Below, piece by piece: positions 8,143 to 16,804 of a stretch of DNA of 47,578 nt. The stretch's first letter is position 1; every line of letters begins with the position of its first letter. The DNA is from a virus: the IMG/VR virus record IMGVR_UViG_3300031566_000073, positions 1 to 47,578 of that record; one strand, given 5' to 3'. The notes beneath the pieces are model-generated. The model did no database searches. It was not told the origin of the DNA and saw nothing but the letters and a program-made list of their open reading frames with translations. Both the position numbers and the translations under genes were made by a program.

Positions 8143-8361
8143 TCAATCCCTGGCACCGTGCGCCTCCAGAGCGGTGTCCCGCAACCGAGAGCCGACGAGC
8201 CAGAAGAGTTCCGGCAGATTCGTCAGGGCCTCGGTCGCCCGCCGCCCTTCCGCAAGAATCTCCTGGACGTAGAGGATTGCCATGTCGCCCGACGCATGGC
8301 CGAGTTCGTGCGTCAGGGCCGCGAAGTCCCGGGCGATTGCCTCAATCTCTGCCTTGTCCAT
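8143..8361 (-). CDS. Small helical protein containing an HELGH string
   Basis: 72 residues, predicted largely alpha-helical. It contains ALTHELGHASG (about residues 15-25), a perfect HExxH string, but the rest is too short for a known zinc peptidase fold. The ATG at 8361 has AGGA 6 bases upstream. It overlaps the preceding gene's 3' end by 20 bases. The motif may be chance; it is notable because the gene two downstream has a related HEALE string. Confidence 0.5.
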   Translation of the reverse strand: MDKAEIEAIARDFAALTHELGHASGDMAILYVQEILAEGRRATEALTNLPELFWLVGSRLRDTALEAHGARD

Positions 8362-8548
8362 CGGAGTCCTCGCCCCCAATGCCCGTTATGGCAACCACGG
8401 ATTCAGGCATCAAAACCGGCACGGTAAGGCGAATCTCATAGTCGCCGCTCGGCAACTGCCGCCAATGTGTCTGCGTGTCGTCCAGTGGGGAAACGCGAAC
8501 CCAATCCTTGGGCCACTTCACGAGGTAGGCCGATTCGGGTTTCTTCAT
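8342..8548 (-). CDS. Hypothetical protein (68 aa)
   Basis: 68 residues starting MKKPESAYLVKWPKDW, with a beta-rich middle (DYEIRLTVPVLMPE). GGGCAGG lies just upstream of the ATG at 8548. Unrecognised; it is part of a run of small genes between tail fibre and internal virion genes. Confidence 0.5.
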   Translation of the reverse strand: MKKPESAYLVKWPKDWVRVSPLDDTQTHWRQLPSGDYEIRLTVPVLMPESVVAITGIGGEDSDGQGRD

Positions 8549-8558
8549 CGCGCCTGCC

Positions 8559-8771
8559 CTACTGGCCGTTCTTCCCGTTCGCCAGCTTGGTCGCCCCGTC
8601 CTCAATGGCAATCGTCGCCATCAGGGCAATCACAATCGCTACAACCGAAGTCGCAATCTCGTTGGCTTTCTCTTCGCCCACGCCGAACCCGACGGTCGCT
8701 ATGACGACGCCGATGCCCGCCATCCCCAGCCAGAACTTCCGACTTCGCAGCAACGCTTTTACCACCGACAT
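8559..8771 (-). CDS. Small two-segment membrane protein, holin candidate
   Basis: 70 residues with a basic N-terminus (LLRSRKFW), two hydrophobic stretches (about 14-33 and 39-57) separated by a charged turn (GEEKANE), and a polar C-terminus. This is the size and layout of a class II holin. It lies near a lipoprotein gene (9235-9618) and a membrane/coiled-coil gene (9927-10178), as in lysis cassettes. I see no endolysin nearby, so holin is only a candidate assignment. Confidence 0.55.
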   Translation of the reverse strand: MSVVKALLRSRKFWLGMAGIGVVIATVGFGVGEEKANEIATSVVAIVIALMATIAIEDGATKLANGKNGQ

Positions 8772-8773
8772 CG

Positions 8774-9076
8774 TTAACCCTCCTTCGTTTCAGATTCATC
8801 TTCCACGTACTCCACAGACCGCGCCAGTGCCGCGGAGCGAACAAGCATGAGTGCAACGCCCTCGGCCTCCTCCGGTCGCAACTCAACTACGATAGGGCCG
8901 CCGTACCGCGCCTGTTGCCGCTTGTCGAGAATGTAGACCATCGGAACCAATGGGTGGCCCGGTCCGCCGGCATATTCCCCGATTACAGACACATTCTCCG
9001 GGACGCATGGCGAGAACCCCGTGTTTCCCGCATCAGATTTAAGTTTCAGTTGCTTGGGCGGCCACTCCTCTGCCAT
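8774..9076 (-). CDS. Hypothetical protein (100 aa)
   Basis: 100 residues from MAEEWPPKQLKLK, with an acidic C-terminus. The ATG at 9076 is chosen for its GGGGAG ribosome binding site; an upstream ATG at 9139 lacks one. It ends 3 bases before the two-segment membrane gene, so the two are probably cotranscribed. No domain recognised. Confidence 0.55.
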   Translation of the reverse strand: MAEEWPPKQLKLKSDAGNTGFSPCVPENVSVIGEYAGGPGHPLVPMVYILDKRQQARYGGPIVVELRPEEAEGVALMLVRSAALARSVEYVEDESETKEG

Positions 9077-9092
9077 CGCACACTCCCCTTTC

Positions 9093-9269
9093 TTACTCAG
9101 GTTTCGGCACGAGCGCGTCCATCCGGGCCAGCGACGCATCGGCCCGCGCCCGGGCAGCGGCCAGTTGCTCGTCGGTCACGTCCGGTCCCGCCTCCAAGGC
9201 GCGGACGATAGCCGCCAGCAGTTCCATCGCAGCCTTAGCCGCTAACAATATCGCCATCGGGTCGGACAT
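9093..9269 (-). CDS. Small helical phage protein (58 aa)
   Basis: 58 residues: MSDPMAILLAAKAAMELL, then VTDEQLAAARARADASLARM. It is a short hydrophobic helix followed by an Ala/Arg-rich amphipathic helix. Peptides of this type, with DVTDEQL followed by an AxARAD helix, are frequent near lysis genes of tailed phages, with unknown function. AAGGAGA lies 7 bases before the ATG at 9269. The gene overlaps the lipoprotein gene by 35 bases. Confidence 0.6.
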   Translation of the reverse strand: MSDPMAILLAAKAAMELLAAIVRALEAGPDVTDEQLAAARARADASLARMDALVPKPE

Positions 9270-9618
9270 TGGCCTTCTCCTTCATGCTCCGAGTCTCGGT
9301 GCGTATCTTGATGCGAATCAGTTCCCCCAGCGCGGCGTTGAACCGCTCAATCGCCGTCGAATAGGGCTGCCCCGCCACCAACGCCTCGTTCCAGGTGTCC
9401 AGGGCCGTCTTGGCAATGCCCGCCCAGCCCCGAATCTCGACAAACTCCTCGTCCGTCAGGTAGCCCGCCTCGTAGTAATCGCACAGCACGTTCACGACAG
9501 CCGCGAAGCCGTCGTAACTGGTCCGCAACGTCTGTCTGGGCGTCGGCGGCCCGACGATACAGCCCATCAGCCCGACCAGCAGGGCCACAACCAGCAGATT
9601 CCGCGCCATTCGCCTCAT
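9235..9618 (-). CDS. Probable lipoprotein
   Basis: 127 residues starting MRRMARN, with a hydrophobic signal (LLVVALLVGLMGC) ending in a lipobox-like LMGC. It is probably lipid-modified at that Cys and membrane-anchored. The rest is helical. The ATG at 9618 has GGAGAGGA upstream and is preferred to one 15 bases earlier. In a small-gene region with membrane proteins, a phage lipoprotein could be an outer-membrane spanin, which would imply a Gram-negative host; at 127 residues it is longer than typical Rz1. A superinfection-exclusion lipoprotein is the alternative. Confidence 0.6.
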   Translation of the reverse strand: MRRMARNLLVVALLVGLMGCIVGPPTPRQTLRTSYDGFAAVVNVLCDYYEAGYLTDEEFVEIRGWAGIAKTALDTWNEALVAGQPYSTAIERFNAALGELIRIKIRTETRSMKEKANVRPDGDIVSG

Positions 9619-9619
9619 A

Positions 9620-9895
9620 TCATTCCTCTCCAATCAGTCCTTGAGTTGGCACATACCACCACCCTGTCCTCGGCCCGAGATGAAGTTTGCCTCCGCGATA
9701 AATCTGGTACTCTTGGCCGTCGCGGAACCAAGTGGCTGGTGGCGCATCCGGCCAGTGACGGCTCGGGTCTGTGACCGAAACCCACCCCCTACCATCGCAA
9801 CCGTGGCATTTCTGCTTGGTAGGAACCGTGATTCCGCGCGAATCAGGGCCAATTTCTCCCCTTCCCATACAGACCGGACATCGTTCGGCGTGCAT
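9620..9895 (-). CDS. DnaJ-type zinc-finger protein
   Basis: 91 residues. The N-terminal half has two CxxCxGxG repeats, CPVCMGRG and CHGCDGRG, the zinc-binding element of DnaJ-like proteins. There is no J domain. The C-terminus is Trp/Gly-rich. GGAGG lies 7 bases before the ATG, and a GGTTACGGTT element lies 37 bases upstream. Such short CxxCxGxG proteins are common phage accessory genes. Any chaperone link to the phage GroES is speculation. Confidence 0.6.
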   Translation of the reverse strand: MHAERCPVCMGRGEIGPDSRGITVPTKQKCHGCDGRGWVSVTDPSRHWPDAPPATWFRDGQEYQIYRGGKLHLGPRTGWWYVPTQGLIGEE

Positions 9896-9926
9896 CCCCT
9901 ACCTCCAAATTAAGCGCCCCTACTAC

Positions 9927-10178
9927 TCAACGAACCGTAACCTTGCCGTCCAATTTTCTCTCGATGCGGTCCAGCCGCTCGATAACCGCCTTGCGCCATT
10001 CGAGCTGCACCGCCGATTCCACCTCAATGGCCCGCAAGCGGATTTCCTGGCTCTGGAGCTCGCTGCGGTCGGCCTTGCTGGCGGCAAAGGCCACTGCCGT
10101 CCCGATAACGCTGACGCAAGCCACAATCAGGGCCACGATGATCCCGATTCGTTTCCAACCGTTGTCGTTGCTCGCCAC
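9927..10178 (-). CDS. Membrane-anchored coiled-coil protein
   Basis: 83 residues. It starts with GTG at 10178 behind AGGAGG. One transmembrane helix (about residues 11-33) precedes a charged coiled coil (SKADRSELQ to RIERKLDG). This N-in anchor plus periplasmic coiled coil resembles inner-membrane spanins or XhlA-like lysis accessory proteins. It is encoded near a lipoprotein gene, but no embedded Rz1 pair was seen. Lysis accessory function is plausible, not proven. Confidence 0.55.
   Translation of the reverse strand: MASNDNGWKRIGIIVALIVACVSVIGTAVAFAASKADRSELQSQEIRLRAIEVESAVQLEWRKAVIERLDRIERKLDGKVTVR
9933..9942 (-). promoter_or_regulatory. GGTTACGGTT repeat, copy 2
   Basis: Identical 10-mer on the minus strand, overlapping the last codons of the gene at 9927-10178 and 37 bases before the start at 9895. 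See copy 1. Confidence 0.45.
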
Positions 10179-10187
10179 GGCACCCTC

Positions 10188-11060
10188 CTATGGCATGGTT
10201 TCCAGGACCGTCTGATAGATTACCCCTGACCGTTTGGCGCGCAGAATGGGGTTGCTGGCGCGAGTGGGCGTGAACAGGGCGGCATACCGCACGGTGTCGC
10301 TGAAGCGGATTTCGTCCAGGTAGCCGTTCCAACTGTAGTTGTCGGCATCGCGGGCGACCCAGAGGCCGGTACTCGTAAATTTGAATTCCTCGTTGGGCGT
10401 CGTGCCTGCGGACCTCTTGACGTTCGACCCGCCCCACCAGAGTTTCGCGCCGCTGGCGGCGTTGACCTCATAGGTCATCGCCGCGTGGTGCCAAGTCATG
10501 GTCGCGGGGTCAGCCGGAAAGGTATAGGTCACGGTGACTAGGCCCGTCACCGAAGCGTAGGCGTAGCCCTCTAATTTCGTCGTTCCCCCCGTCTTGTAGA
10601 GTCGCAGGCGGGTGTTGTAATATTGGGCCGAAATCGGTCGGTAATCATTATTTACCAAGTTCGAAGTCAGATACAACCATGCCTCGTTCGTGAACTGTGT
10701 CTTGCCACGGATGTTCGGGAAGGTCGTGGCCTTGGCCCATTGGCTGAACGCGCCCACGGAAGAGGCCACGAACGATGCCCCGCCGTTCACAAACGTCGGC
10801 GCGTTGTAGGTCGTCAGGTCATAGTCGTTGTCCGTGCCATCCGTCCAGACTCGGTTGTGGAGATGCCAGAGGCCCATTGTGTTGCCATCGACCGTGTGCT
10901 CCGGCAACTCGCTGAACCACACTTGGCTGTTGGCCGCGCCCGAGGGAACGCCGTCATAGACGGCCATGACGTGGTCGTCGTTCCAGTTGCTCAGCGGCCG
11001 AACTTTCGTGGTGTCGCCGCCATCCGCCTTGGCTGATACAAACTCGTGTCGAAAAGGCAT
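10188..11060 (-). CDS. LamG / concanavalin-type lectin-domain tail protein
   Basis: 290 residues. After an N-terminal segment the protein has the jelly-roll signature of Laminin_G_3 domains: GLWHLHN near residue 63, MTWHHAAMTYEV near 190 and YLDEIRFSDTVRY near 255. These domains bind carbohydrates. As the last gene of the tail block it is a likely tail-tip or fibre adhesin. AGGA lies 7 bases before the ATG. Confidence 0.75.
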   Translation of the reverse strand: MPFRHEFVSAKADGGDTTKVRPLSNWNDDHVMAVYDGVPSGAANSQVWFSELPEHTVDGNTMGLWHLHNRVWTDGTDNDYDLTTYNAPTFVNGGASFVASSVGAFSQWAKATTFPNIRGKTQFTNEAWLYLTSNLVNNDYRPISAQYYNTRLRLYKTGGTTKLEGYAYASVTGLVTVTYTFPADPATMTWHHAAMTYEVNAASGAKLWWGGSNVKRSAGTTPNEEFKFTSTGLWVARDADNYSWNGYLDEIRFSDTVRYAALFTPTRASNPILRAKRSGVIYQTVLETMP

Positions 11061-11069
11061 GATTCTGTC

Positions 11070-12239
11070 CTATACCTGAAATGCGTCGTCTTGGAAGGCG
11101 TCCGCCTGAAATGCGCCAGGGGCCACGAAATCAAATCCAATCTTGACATAGAGAAAGACGCAGGGCCTACCGTGAACGAGCCCATTGATGTAGTCATTCG
11201 CCACGGGGTTCCATGTCCACCCCGCCGGAATGTCCGTCACGTCGTCCATGTAGCGTAACTGGTAGGTGGTGTTGCCGACCTTGTTGATGGCCGCGTCCGC
11301 ACCCGGAATCTCCACGTACCAGTATCCCCTCTGGTACATGCCGCCGATGGCGTCCTTCGTCCCGCTCCACTTGGGAACTCCAATCTGCACTCCGGCATCG
11401 TCAAAGACCGCCCACCAGAAATGGTCGTCGATGTCCACCTGGTCCCAGCAGTCCTGCCCAAGGTCATTCCGGGCGTCGATGACCAGATAGGCTTTCTCGA
11501 TGGTGTAGCCGTTCAGGCCCGCCGTGTTATAGGTGTATTCCAGGTGGTCCGTGTAGTACACGTCCATGTCGATGGTGATTTCATCTTCGTCCCACCAAGC
11601 CCATGTGTAGGTTGCCGCGCGGCCGAGAGACAGGGCGAAAGGCCCGCCCTCCTGCGGAGCGCCCGCCTTGCTCAGGGTGCCGAACGTGTCGGCCTTGGCG
11701 TCCTCGAACTCGGCTACCCGGTCGTCCCACAGGACCGTCCGCGTGTCGCTGGCGTGGTCGCCTTCCTTGGGGTCGATCCCGGTGTAGCGGATGCCTTTCC
11801 ACGTCAGGGCATTCAGGACGAGCCGCATGTCGTTCCAGAGGCCCTTGTGGGGCTCGCACGGTGCCTTGTAGCGGAACCACTGGTTCGGCGTGGCCGGGGC
11901 ACCCCTGACGCCTTGCTCGTCCAGCACGTTGACGTAGGCCGACGGGCTGCCGGGATCGCCCTGGCAATAGTACGCCTTGAAGTGGTCGGGCTGTTCCTTC
12001 GTCCATCCGTCCGGGGGAAGCAGGTTGCCAATGGCGAACACGTCCACGTCCACGAGGTCGATAACCGCCTGCTGGTAGGCCGTGATGCTGCCGAGTTCCT
12101 GACCGGCGTTGACGACCGGCGGCGCGACAATGGCGTTCACGTTCAGGTTGTCGCGCTCGTCCACCGCACTGTAGAGTTCGTCCCACAGTTCGTCCCGGAT
12201 GGTTTCCCCGGCGAAGCATGGCAGCGTGTCCCAGGGCAT
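11070..12239 (-). CDS. Tail/virion structural protein, unknown fold
   Basis: 389 residues, rich in Asp, Trp and Tyr, with long beta-rich stretches in the second half and a repeated C-terminus (AFQADAFQDDAFQV). The ATG overlaps the preceding stop as ATGA. It lies between two tail-type genes and is probably a tail fibre or baseplate component. No domain recognised. Confidence 0.6.
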   Translation of the reverse strand: MPWDTLPCFAGETIRDELWDELYSAVDERDNLNVNAIVAPPVVNAGQELGSITAYQQAVIDLVDVDVFAIGNLLPPDGWTKEQPDHFKAYYCQGDPGSPSAYVNVLDEQGVRGAPATPNQWFRYKAPCEPHKGLWNDMRLVLNALTWKGIRYTGIDPKEGDHASDTRTVLWDDRVAEFEDAKADTFGTLSKAGAPQEGGPFALSLGRAATYTWAWWDEDEITIDMDVYYTDHLEYTYNTAGLNGYTIEKAYLVIDARNDLGQDCWDQVDIDDHFWWAVFDDAGVQIGVPKWSGTKDAIGGMYQRGYWYVEIPGADAAINKVGNTTYQLRYMDDVTDIPAGWTWNPVANDYINGLVHGRPCVFLYVKIGFDFVAPGAFQADAFQDDAFQV

Positions 12240-13579
12240 CAGTTGATTACCAGCGCTTTCAGGCGGTAGTGAACGCCGACGTTACTGCCCGCGTCGTCCT
12301 CGAAGTAGCCGATGACGCACGGACTGCTGGCCGACGCCGGGCCGAGTTTGGGTTGTACCGAGCCGCCGTGGTCGCGGAGCTTGAGAACCACCGCCGCACC
12401 CGGATTGGTCCCATCGTAGTCGCACTCAACCGGGCTGCCGTTCGCCGCGTTGAGGCGGTTCCAGCCCTGGTTGATGGTCGGCGTGGCGGCCGACGTGATG
12501 AGAGCCCATTGGAGCGACGCCGCGATACCGCCGCCCGGCGCGGCACTGAACACCAATCGGCAGACCGGCGAAGCCTGCTGGTCGAGGGACCGACGAACCC
12601 AGACCATTACCCCAGAATTGACATCGTGGGTCCCGGCGTCCAACTCCCCCAAGTTCGTCGCCGTGATAGGCGATGCGACGGCAACCATCGTGGGGGATGA
12701 GTGGGCGCTGCCCGCCGCAGACTGGTCCTCGACGTGAATCACCCAGTACCGGGCGTCCGCGTAGTTCGCCGCCCCGCCGGGACCGGCGGTTGTAATCTCT
12801 CCCCACCAACCGAGCGCCCGGTCCACGACGCAGAGCATGTATCGCCCGCGCTGAAAGACCAGCACCCGGTCATCGGCCTGAAGCTGGTGCGGCTCGTTGT
12901 TCAGCGACGCCAGCGGGCGGACATACTTGAAGTCGTAGTGAATCGCGTCTGTGACCGAAGCCCCGGGCCGCAGGTTGCGATAGTAGGTTCCCGTCGGTGT
13001 GGCGGCGAGTTCCGTCAGGCTCGCCCCGTTGAACCCTGCCGCATCGGGGTCGCCGACCAACTTGAGCATCCGCACATCGACGTAGCTTGCCGCAACCGTC
13101 GTCACGCTGCCGACGAAGGGTTCCCAGCGGGTGCGGAACCAGTCGCCGTAGCCGGTATGCTTGACCCATACGATGTCGCCCTCGACCGCATGGTAGGCGT
13201 CCTGGTCGGGGCATACCTCGTCGGGCATGACGCCGTGGAGCGTCCGCGGTCGGTCGGTGACGAAACTGCAATCGTAGTTGTAGGGATCGACGAGCATCAC
13301 GTCGATGGCTCGCCGGTCCAGTTTGTCCTTGCGGACCCCCGCCGTCCAATAGGTCGCGTCTGTCTTGTCGTAATAGACCTTGAGGACGCGGGCCGGATAG
13401 ACGCCGGATTCCAGCGGCCGGGCCACGCCGCGCAGCGCCCCCTTGTCGAGCGGTCCCTCGTCCAAGCCCAAGTCCGCCACATCCTGAGCGTCGGGTTGCA
13501 CGCTATGGCCCATGACCATGTTCATCAGGTCGTATGGGTCGCGCAACTCGTCCGTCGGCGAACTGGGATGCAGGTTCAT
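12239..13579 (-). CDS. Tail/virion structural protein, unknown fold
   Basis: 446 residues. It has an N-terminal helical segment, then beta-rich sequence with many Val, Gly and Tyr. No catalytic motif is evident. It overlaps both neighbours by a few bases, so it is cotranslated with the tail genes. Probably part of the tail tip or a fibre. Confidence 0.6.
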   Translation of the reverse strand: MNLHPSSPTDELRDPYDLMNMVMGHSVQPDAQDVADLGLDEGPLDKGALRGVARPLESGVYPARVLKVYYDKTDATYWTAGVRKDKLDRRAIDVMLVDPYNYDCSFVTDRPRTLHGVMPDEVCPDQDAYHAVEGDIVWVKHTGYGDWFRTRWEPFVGSVTTVAASYVDVRMLKLVGDPDAAGFNGASLTELAATPTGTYYRNLRPGASVTDAIHYDFKYVRPLASLNNEPHQLQADDRVLVFQRGRYMLCVVDRALGWWGEITTAGPGGAANYADARYWVIHVEDQSAAGSAHSSPTMVAVASPITATNLGELDAGTHDVNSGVMVWVRRSLDQQASPVCRLVFSAAPGGGIAASLQWALITSAATPTINQGWNRLNAANGSPVECDYDGTNPGAAVVLKLRDHGGSVQPKLGPASASSPCVIGYFEDDAGSNVGVHYRLKALVIN

Positions 13580-14892
13580 CGTCTCATGCTTTCCTGCGGA
13601 ATGTAGCGCCCGGCAAAGGCGTCGGCCATGTCGCCCGACAGGTCGGCCGGGTCCTCGAACGTCGCGCCGATGATGTGGGGTTGCGGCGCGGCCATGATTT
13701 CAGGGGCGACCGCCAACGGCGGGCCGTAGAAGACGCTGTTCGCCGGACGGGTGTAGGGTGCGACTTGGCGGCGGACGGCGTAGTAATCGTGGACCGCCCG
13801 GACGCCCGCTTCCAGGATGGCCCAGACGCACGCCTCGTATTCAGCGCCGTAGAAAGGCGCGTGCCAGCCGCTCGGACCCCAGCTTTCCCACTCGACCACT
13901 GGCCCGGGATAGAGGACGAAACCGACGGCACCGCGAGCCATGAGGGCCGTCACGCCCTCGTAGAACCGCTCAGGAGCGACGTAGATGTTCTCCGGGGTGT
14001 CCGCCCAAGCGTTGTAGGCCACCTTGTAGGGCGAGAGCCACGGCACGCTGCCGAGCATCGGCACGTTCGCCAGCAGCGTGTTCATGTAGCCCGGATAGGT
14101 GAACGTGCCGTCCTCGCGCCAGATGTCGTACAGGGCCATCATCGGCAGGACGTTCCCCGTGCCGTGATACCAGCACGGTTCCTGCCCCGGGCGCTGGTTG
14201 CGCTTGTTGAACAGGGCGCTCCAGTTCCACTTGTTGAACCAGTGGACCGGCGCGTCGGGCACCTTCGTCGCTATCGCGCTGGCAAAGGCCGCTCGGATTC
14301 CCTCCCAGCCCGTGTTGTAGCCGGGGTATCCGGCGCAACGGGTGCAACCCGCAATCCACGTCGGCTGGTCGATGGGTGGGGCGACGTAATCGCCCGGAAA
14401 CCATATCTCGGTGTCCAGCATCACGCCTTCGGGGGAAACCACACCCACGGCGTGCTTCAGGAGCGAGATTGTGTTCGTGTACTCGGCCTCGCGGGAGTTG
14501 GTGCAGAAGCCGTATACGTTCGTCGAGGATGCGCTTAGCGTTGGGTTGTAGCTGTCGTGGAAGTTGTTGGCGTTGAATCCCGGCTTGGTCGGCTCGGTGA
14601 TTTTGATGTTGGCCGACCAGTTGACGAGACTAGCCGCGGGCGTGTAGCTGTAGGTGTCGTGGCCCGGGGCACGCTTGAGCATGACCTGCGCGCCGCGGGA
14701 GCGGGTAAGCGAGGCACCCCATGCGGCGATGCCGTCATAACCCGTGGCAAGCGGGGTCCAGTCGAGGCCCATGTTCCGCAGGCGGTCGATGTACTCGGTC
14801 ATCTTGGCGGTGGCAATCGGCCCGCCGTTGTCCAGACGGTAGACGTAGTCCCAGAAGGGCGACCAGCAATAGACCGGCAGCGGGATTGCCAT
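13576..14892 (-). CDS. Glycoside-hydrolase-like (TIM-barrel) tail protein
   Basis: 438 residues from MAIPLPVYCWSPFWDYVYR. The start at 14892 overlaps the upstream stop (TAATG), which rules out a much longer in-frame extension. The layout resembles an (alpha/beta)8 hydrolase: an opening strand (VYCWSP), a mid-protein strand GVMLDTEIWF whose Asp and Glu sit where glycosidases carry acidic catalytic residues, Trp-rich later strands (HWFNKWNW) and VGFVLYPGPVVEW near the C-terminus. In a tail module it could degrade a host surface polysaccharide. The catalytic assignment is inference from fold-like pattern only. Confidence 0.5.
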   Translation of the reverse strand: MAIPLPVYCWSPFWDYVYRLDNGGPIATAKMTEYIDRLRNMGLDWTPLATGYDGIAAWGASLTRSRGAQVMLKRAPGHDTYSYTPAASLVNWSANIKITEPTKPGFNANNFHDSYNPTLSASSTNVYGFCTNSREAEYTNTISLLKHAVGVVSPEGVMLDTEIWFPGDYVAPPIDQPTWIAGCTRCAGYPGYNTGWEGIRAAFASAIATKVPDAPVHWFNKWNWSALFNKRNQRPGQEPCWYHGTGNVLPMMALYDIWREDGTFTYPGYMNTLLANVPMLGSVPWLSPYKVAYNAWADTPENIYVAPERFYEGVTALMARGAVGFVLYPGPVVEWESWGPSGWHAPFYGAEYEACVWAILEAGVRAVHDYYAVRRQVAPYTRPANSVFYGPPLAVAPEIMAAPQPHIIGATFEDPADLSGDMADAFAGRYIPQESMRR

Positions 14893-16790
14893 TATGCCTT
14901 GTCCACGCCGAGTCCGCCGCGAGAGATGGGAACACGGCTGACCCTGAGGCGGGTGATCTCCATCTTCCCGGCCCTCGAATGTGCAATCGCCACGCGGCAC
15001 AGGCGGCCGGTCTGGTGCCCAATCTCGCCAAGCGTGTGCGGGCCGATGTCGTTCACGGGCACGGTCTGGCTGGCCGCGTTGGCGTCGGCGGTGGTCGGCG
15101 AGTTGCAGGCCGAGAGAGTCAGGACGGCGCTCCCCGAACCGCCGCTCGTGAACAGGATGTCGGGGTCGCCCCACTTCTTCGTCAGGTCGAAGTCCGATTG
15201 GCCGAACCAGCCGTACCAGAGGCCGGAGAAGTTGCTGCCCGCGTCCTGCGAACTGGCCGAGTAGTAGTAGGCCGTCGAACCGACCGAAAGGAGCAACTGT
15301 GATTTGGCCGTGCGGCTGGTCAGGTTCGCCATGCTGTAGATGTGGTAACTCGCACCCTGAAACGCCATCGACCAGCGGCCGAAAGTTTCCGTGCGACAAT
15401 CGTAGTAGAGGATGAATCGCGGGTTCGTCCCGGACACCGTACCGTCGGGCGTCTGGGCCAGGAGGTACATGTGCCGTTCGCCGTCGTAGGCGCTGACCGC
15501 CCCGCTGGTGTTGGCCGTCCAAGCCGACCGGCTGGCGCACGTCACCTGGGCCGTGTCGTCGAAGTCGATGCGGTCCTTGGTCAACACCTCGAACCGCCCG
15601 CCCGAGTAGCGGCAGACGCCGACGCTCGAAAGCCAGAACAGGCCGTAGTCGCAAGCGACGATGCTGTGATGGTAGGCACAGCCCGCGCCGAACACGCGGT
15701 AAAGCTGCGCCCCGTGGCCGTCGCCCGCCAGGGCGTAGGTCGCGTCGGTCGTGAAGATGAACAGCCGCCCGCCGTAGACGCCCAGCCCGGTTCCCCGGCC
15801 CGGTACGTGGATGCGGTTCTCGCCGTAAGGTTGCGGCTCGCCGTGCTCGCCGATGAACAGCCGCGTGTCGATTTGCGGAACCATCTCCGGCCGGCCGCGC
15901 TCGCTGTACCACAGCGTAGCCCCGCTCAGGTAATAGGCCCGGTCGTTGTAGTAACAGGAGATGTCCGTGGCCGGCGGGATGCCCCCGATGCCCCGGTACT
16001 GGTCGCCGAGGGCGCTGTCGGGTAGGTCGTCTACGCTCGTGCCGTCGTTGTCCGTAGCCTTGACCATCCGCCAGGCTTCGGCGTAGGTAATCTTACCCGA
16101 CGCCATCAGGATGGCCGGAGCCCGCCACATGATGACCTTGGATGCCGTCGCGCCGCCGATGGTATAACTGGCGGCCGTCCACGTCATGCCGATTACATCT
16201 TTGTCCGGGGCCAGGGCGTAATGACTCGATATCCCGTAGGGAGCCCGCAGACCCCAGCACCGCCGCCCGTCGTCGTAGGCCGACATGGTGTACAGGTATG
16301 TGCCCGGACTGACCCCGCCCGTCCCCGCACCCGCCGCAGTGGCGACGGAGTTGGTCCCCGCGTCGGCACCCATTCGCGTGCAGTGCCAAGCCGCCCCGTC
16401 GTACCAGATGCAGACGTTCTTGTTGCCGCTCGTGTAGTACAGGTAGTTCCCGCGCTGCCAGAAGCTCCCGCGAGTCGCACCCGTGCCTGAGGCTTCGCCG
16501 CCGACGGCCGCAAAGCCTGGACCGCCGCCCGCCGCGCGATACAGCGCCCCGTCGTCGCACTTGCAGATGTCGTACTCGGTGGCGTCGGCCTCGTAGACGT
16601 ACCGCGCCCAGACCTGCGCCGAGGCGCAGCCCGTCAGGGCGTAATCAAGAAAGCCGCCCCGCTTGGCGAGACGGCCGCTCCGCTGGATGAGGTTCAGAAG
16701 CTCGGTGCCCTGCCCCTCCATCAACGGGTCTTCGGCCGGACGAGCCGTGTTCAGCCCGCCCAGGACGATGTCGAGAGGGCGCTTAGCCAT
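14892..16790 (-). CDS. Tail nozzle / tubular-protein-B-like protein
   Basis: 632 residues. The N-terminus (LGGLNTARPAEDP ... NLIQRSGRLAKRGGF) matches the start of beta-propeller tail proteins of short-tailed phages (T7 gp12-like or P22 stabilisation-type), which seal the portal and form the nozzle. Repeated beta blades follow, for example LFWLSSVGVCRYSGG. It is encoded directly after the adaptor-like gene, as in podoviruses. The family assignment rests on the N-terminal motif and order. Confidence 0.65.
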   Translation of the reverse strand: MAKRPLDIVLGGLNTARPAEDPLMEGQGTELLNLIQRSGRLAKRGGFLDYALTGCASAQVWARYVYEADATEYDICKCDDGALYRAAGGGPGFAAVGGEASGTGATRGSFWQRGNYLYYTSGNKNVCIWYDGAAWHCTRMGADAGTNSVATAAGAGTGGVSPGTYLYTMSAYDDGRRCWGLRAPYGISSHYALAPDKDVIGMTWTAASYTIGGATASKVIMWRAPAILMASGKITYAEAWRMVKATDNDGTSVDDLPDSALGDQYRGIGGIPPATDISCYYNDRAYYLSGATLWYSERGRPEMVPQIDTRLFIGEHGEPQPYGENRIHVPGRGTGLGVYGGRLFIFTTDATYALAGDGHGAQLYRVFGAGCAYHHSIVACDYGLFWLSSVGVCRYSGGRFEVLTKDRIDFDDTAQVTCASRSAWTANTSGAVSAYDGERHMYLLAQTPDGTVSGTNPRFILYYDCRTETFGRWSMAFQGASYHIYSMANLTSRTAKSQLLLSVGSTAYYYSASSQDAGSNFSGLWYGWFGQSDFDLTKKWGDPDILFTSGGSGSAVLTLSACNSPTTADANAASQTVPVNDIGPHTLGEIGHQTGRLCRVAIAHSRAGKMEITRLRVSRVPISRGGLGVDKA

Positions 16791-16804
16791 TGCCTACCGC
16801 CAGG

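Noticed and set aside
14893-15912. N-terminal extension of the glycosidase-like gene to 15912
   Set aside because: The added 340 residues are Arg/Gly/Pro-rich shadow sequence over the nozzle gene; the TAATG overlap at 14892 gives a natural start.
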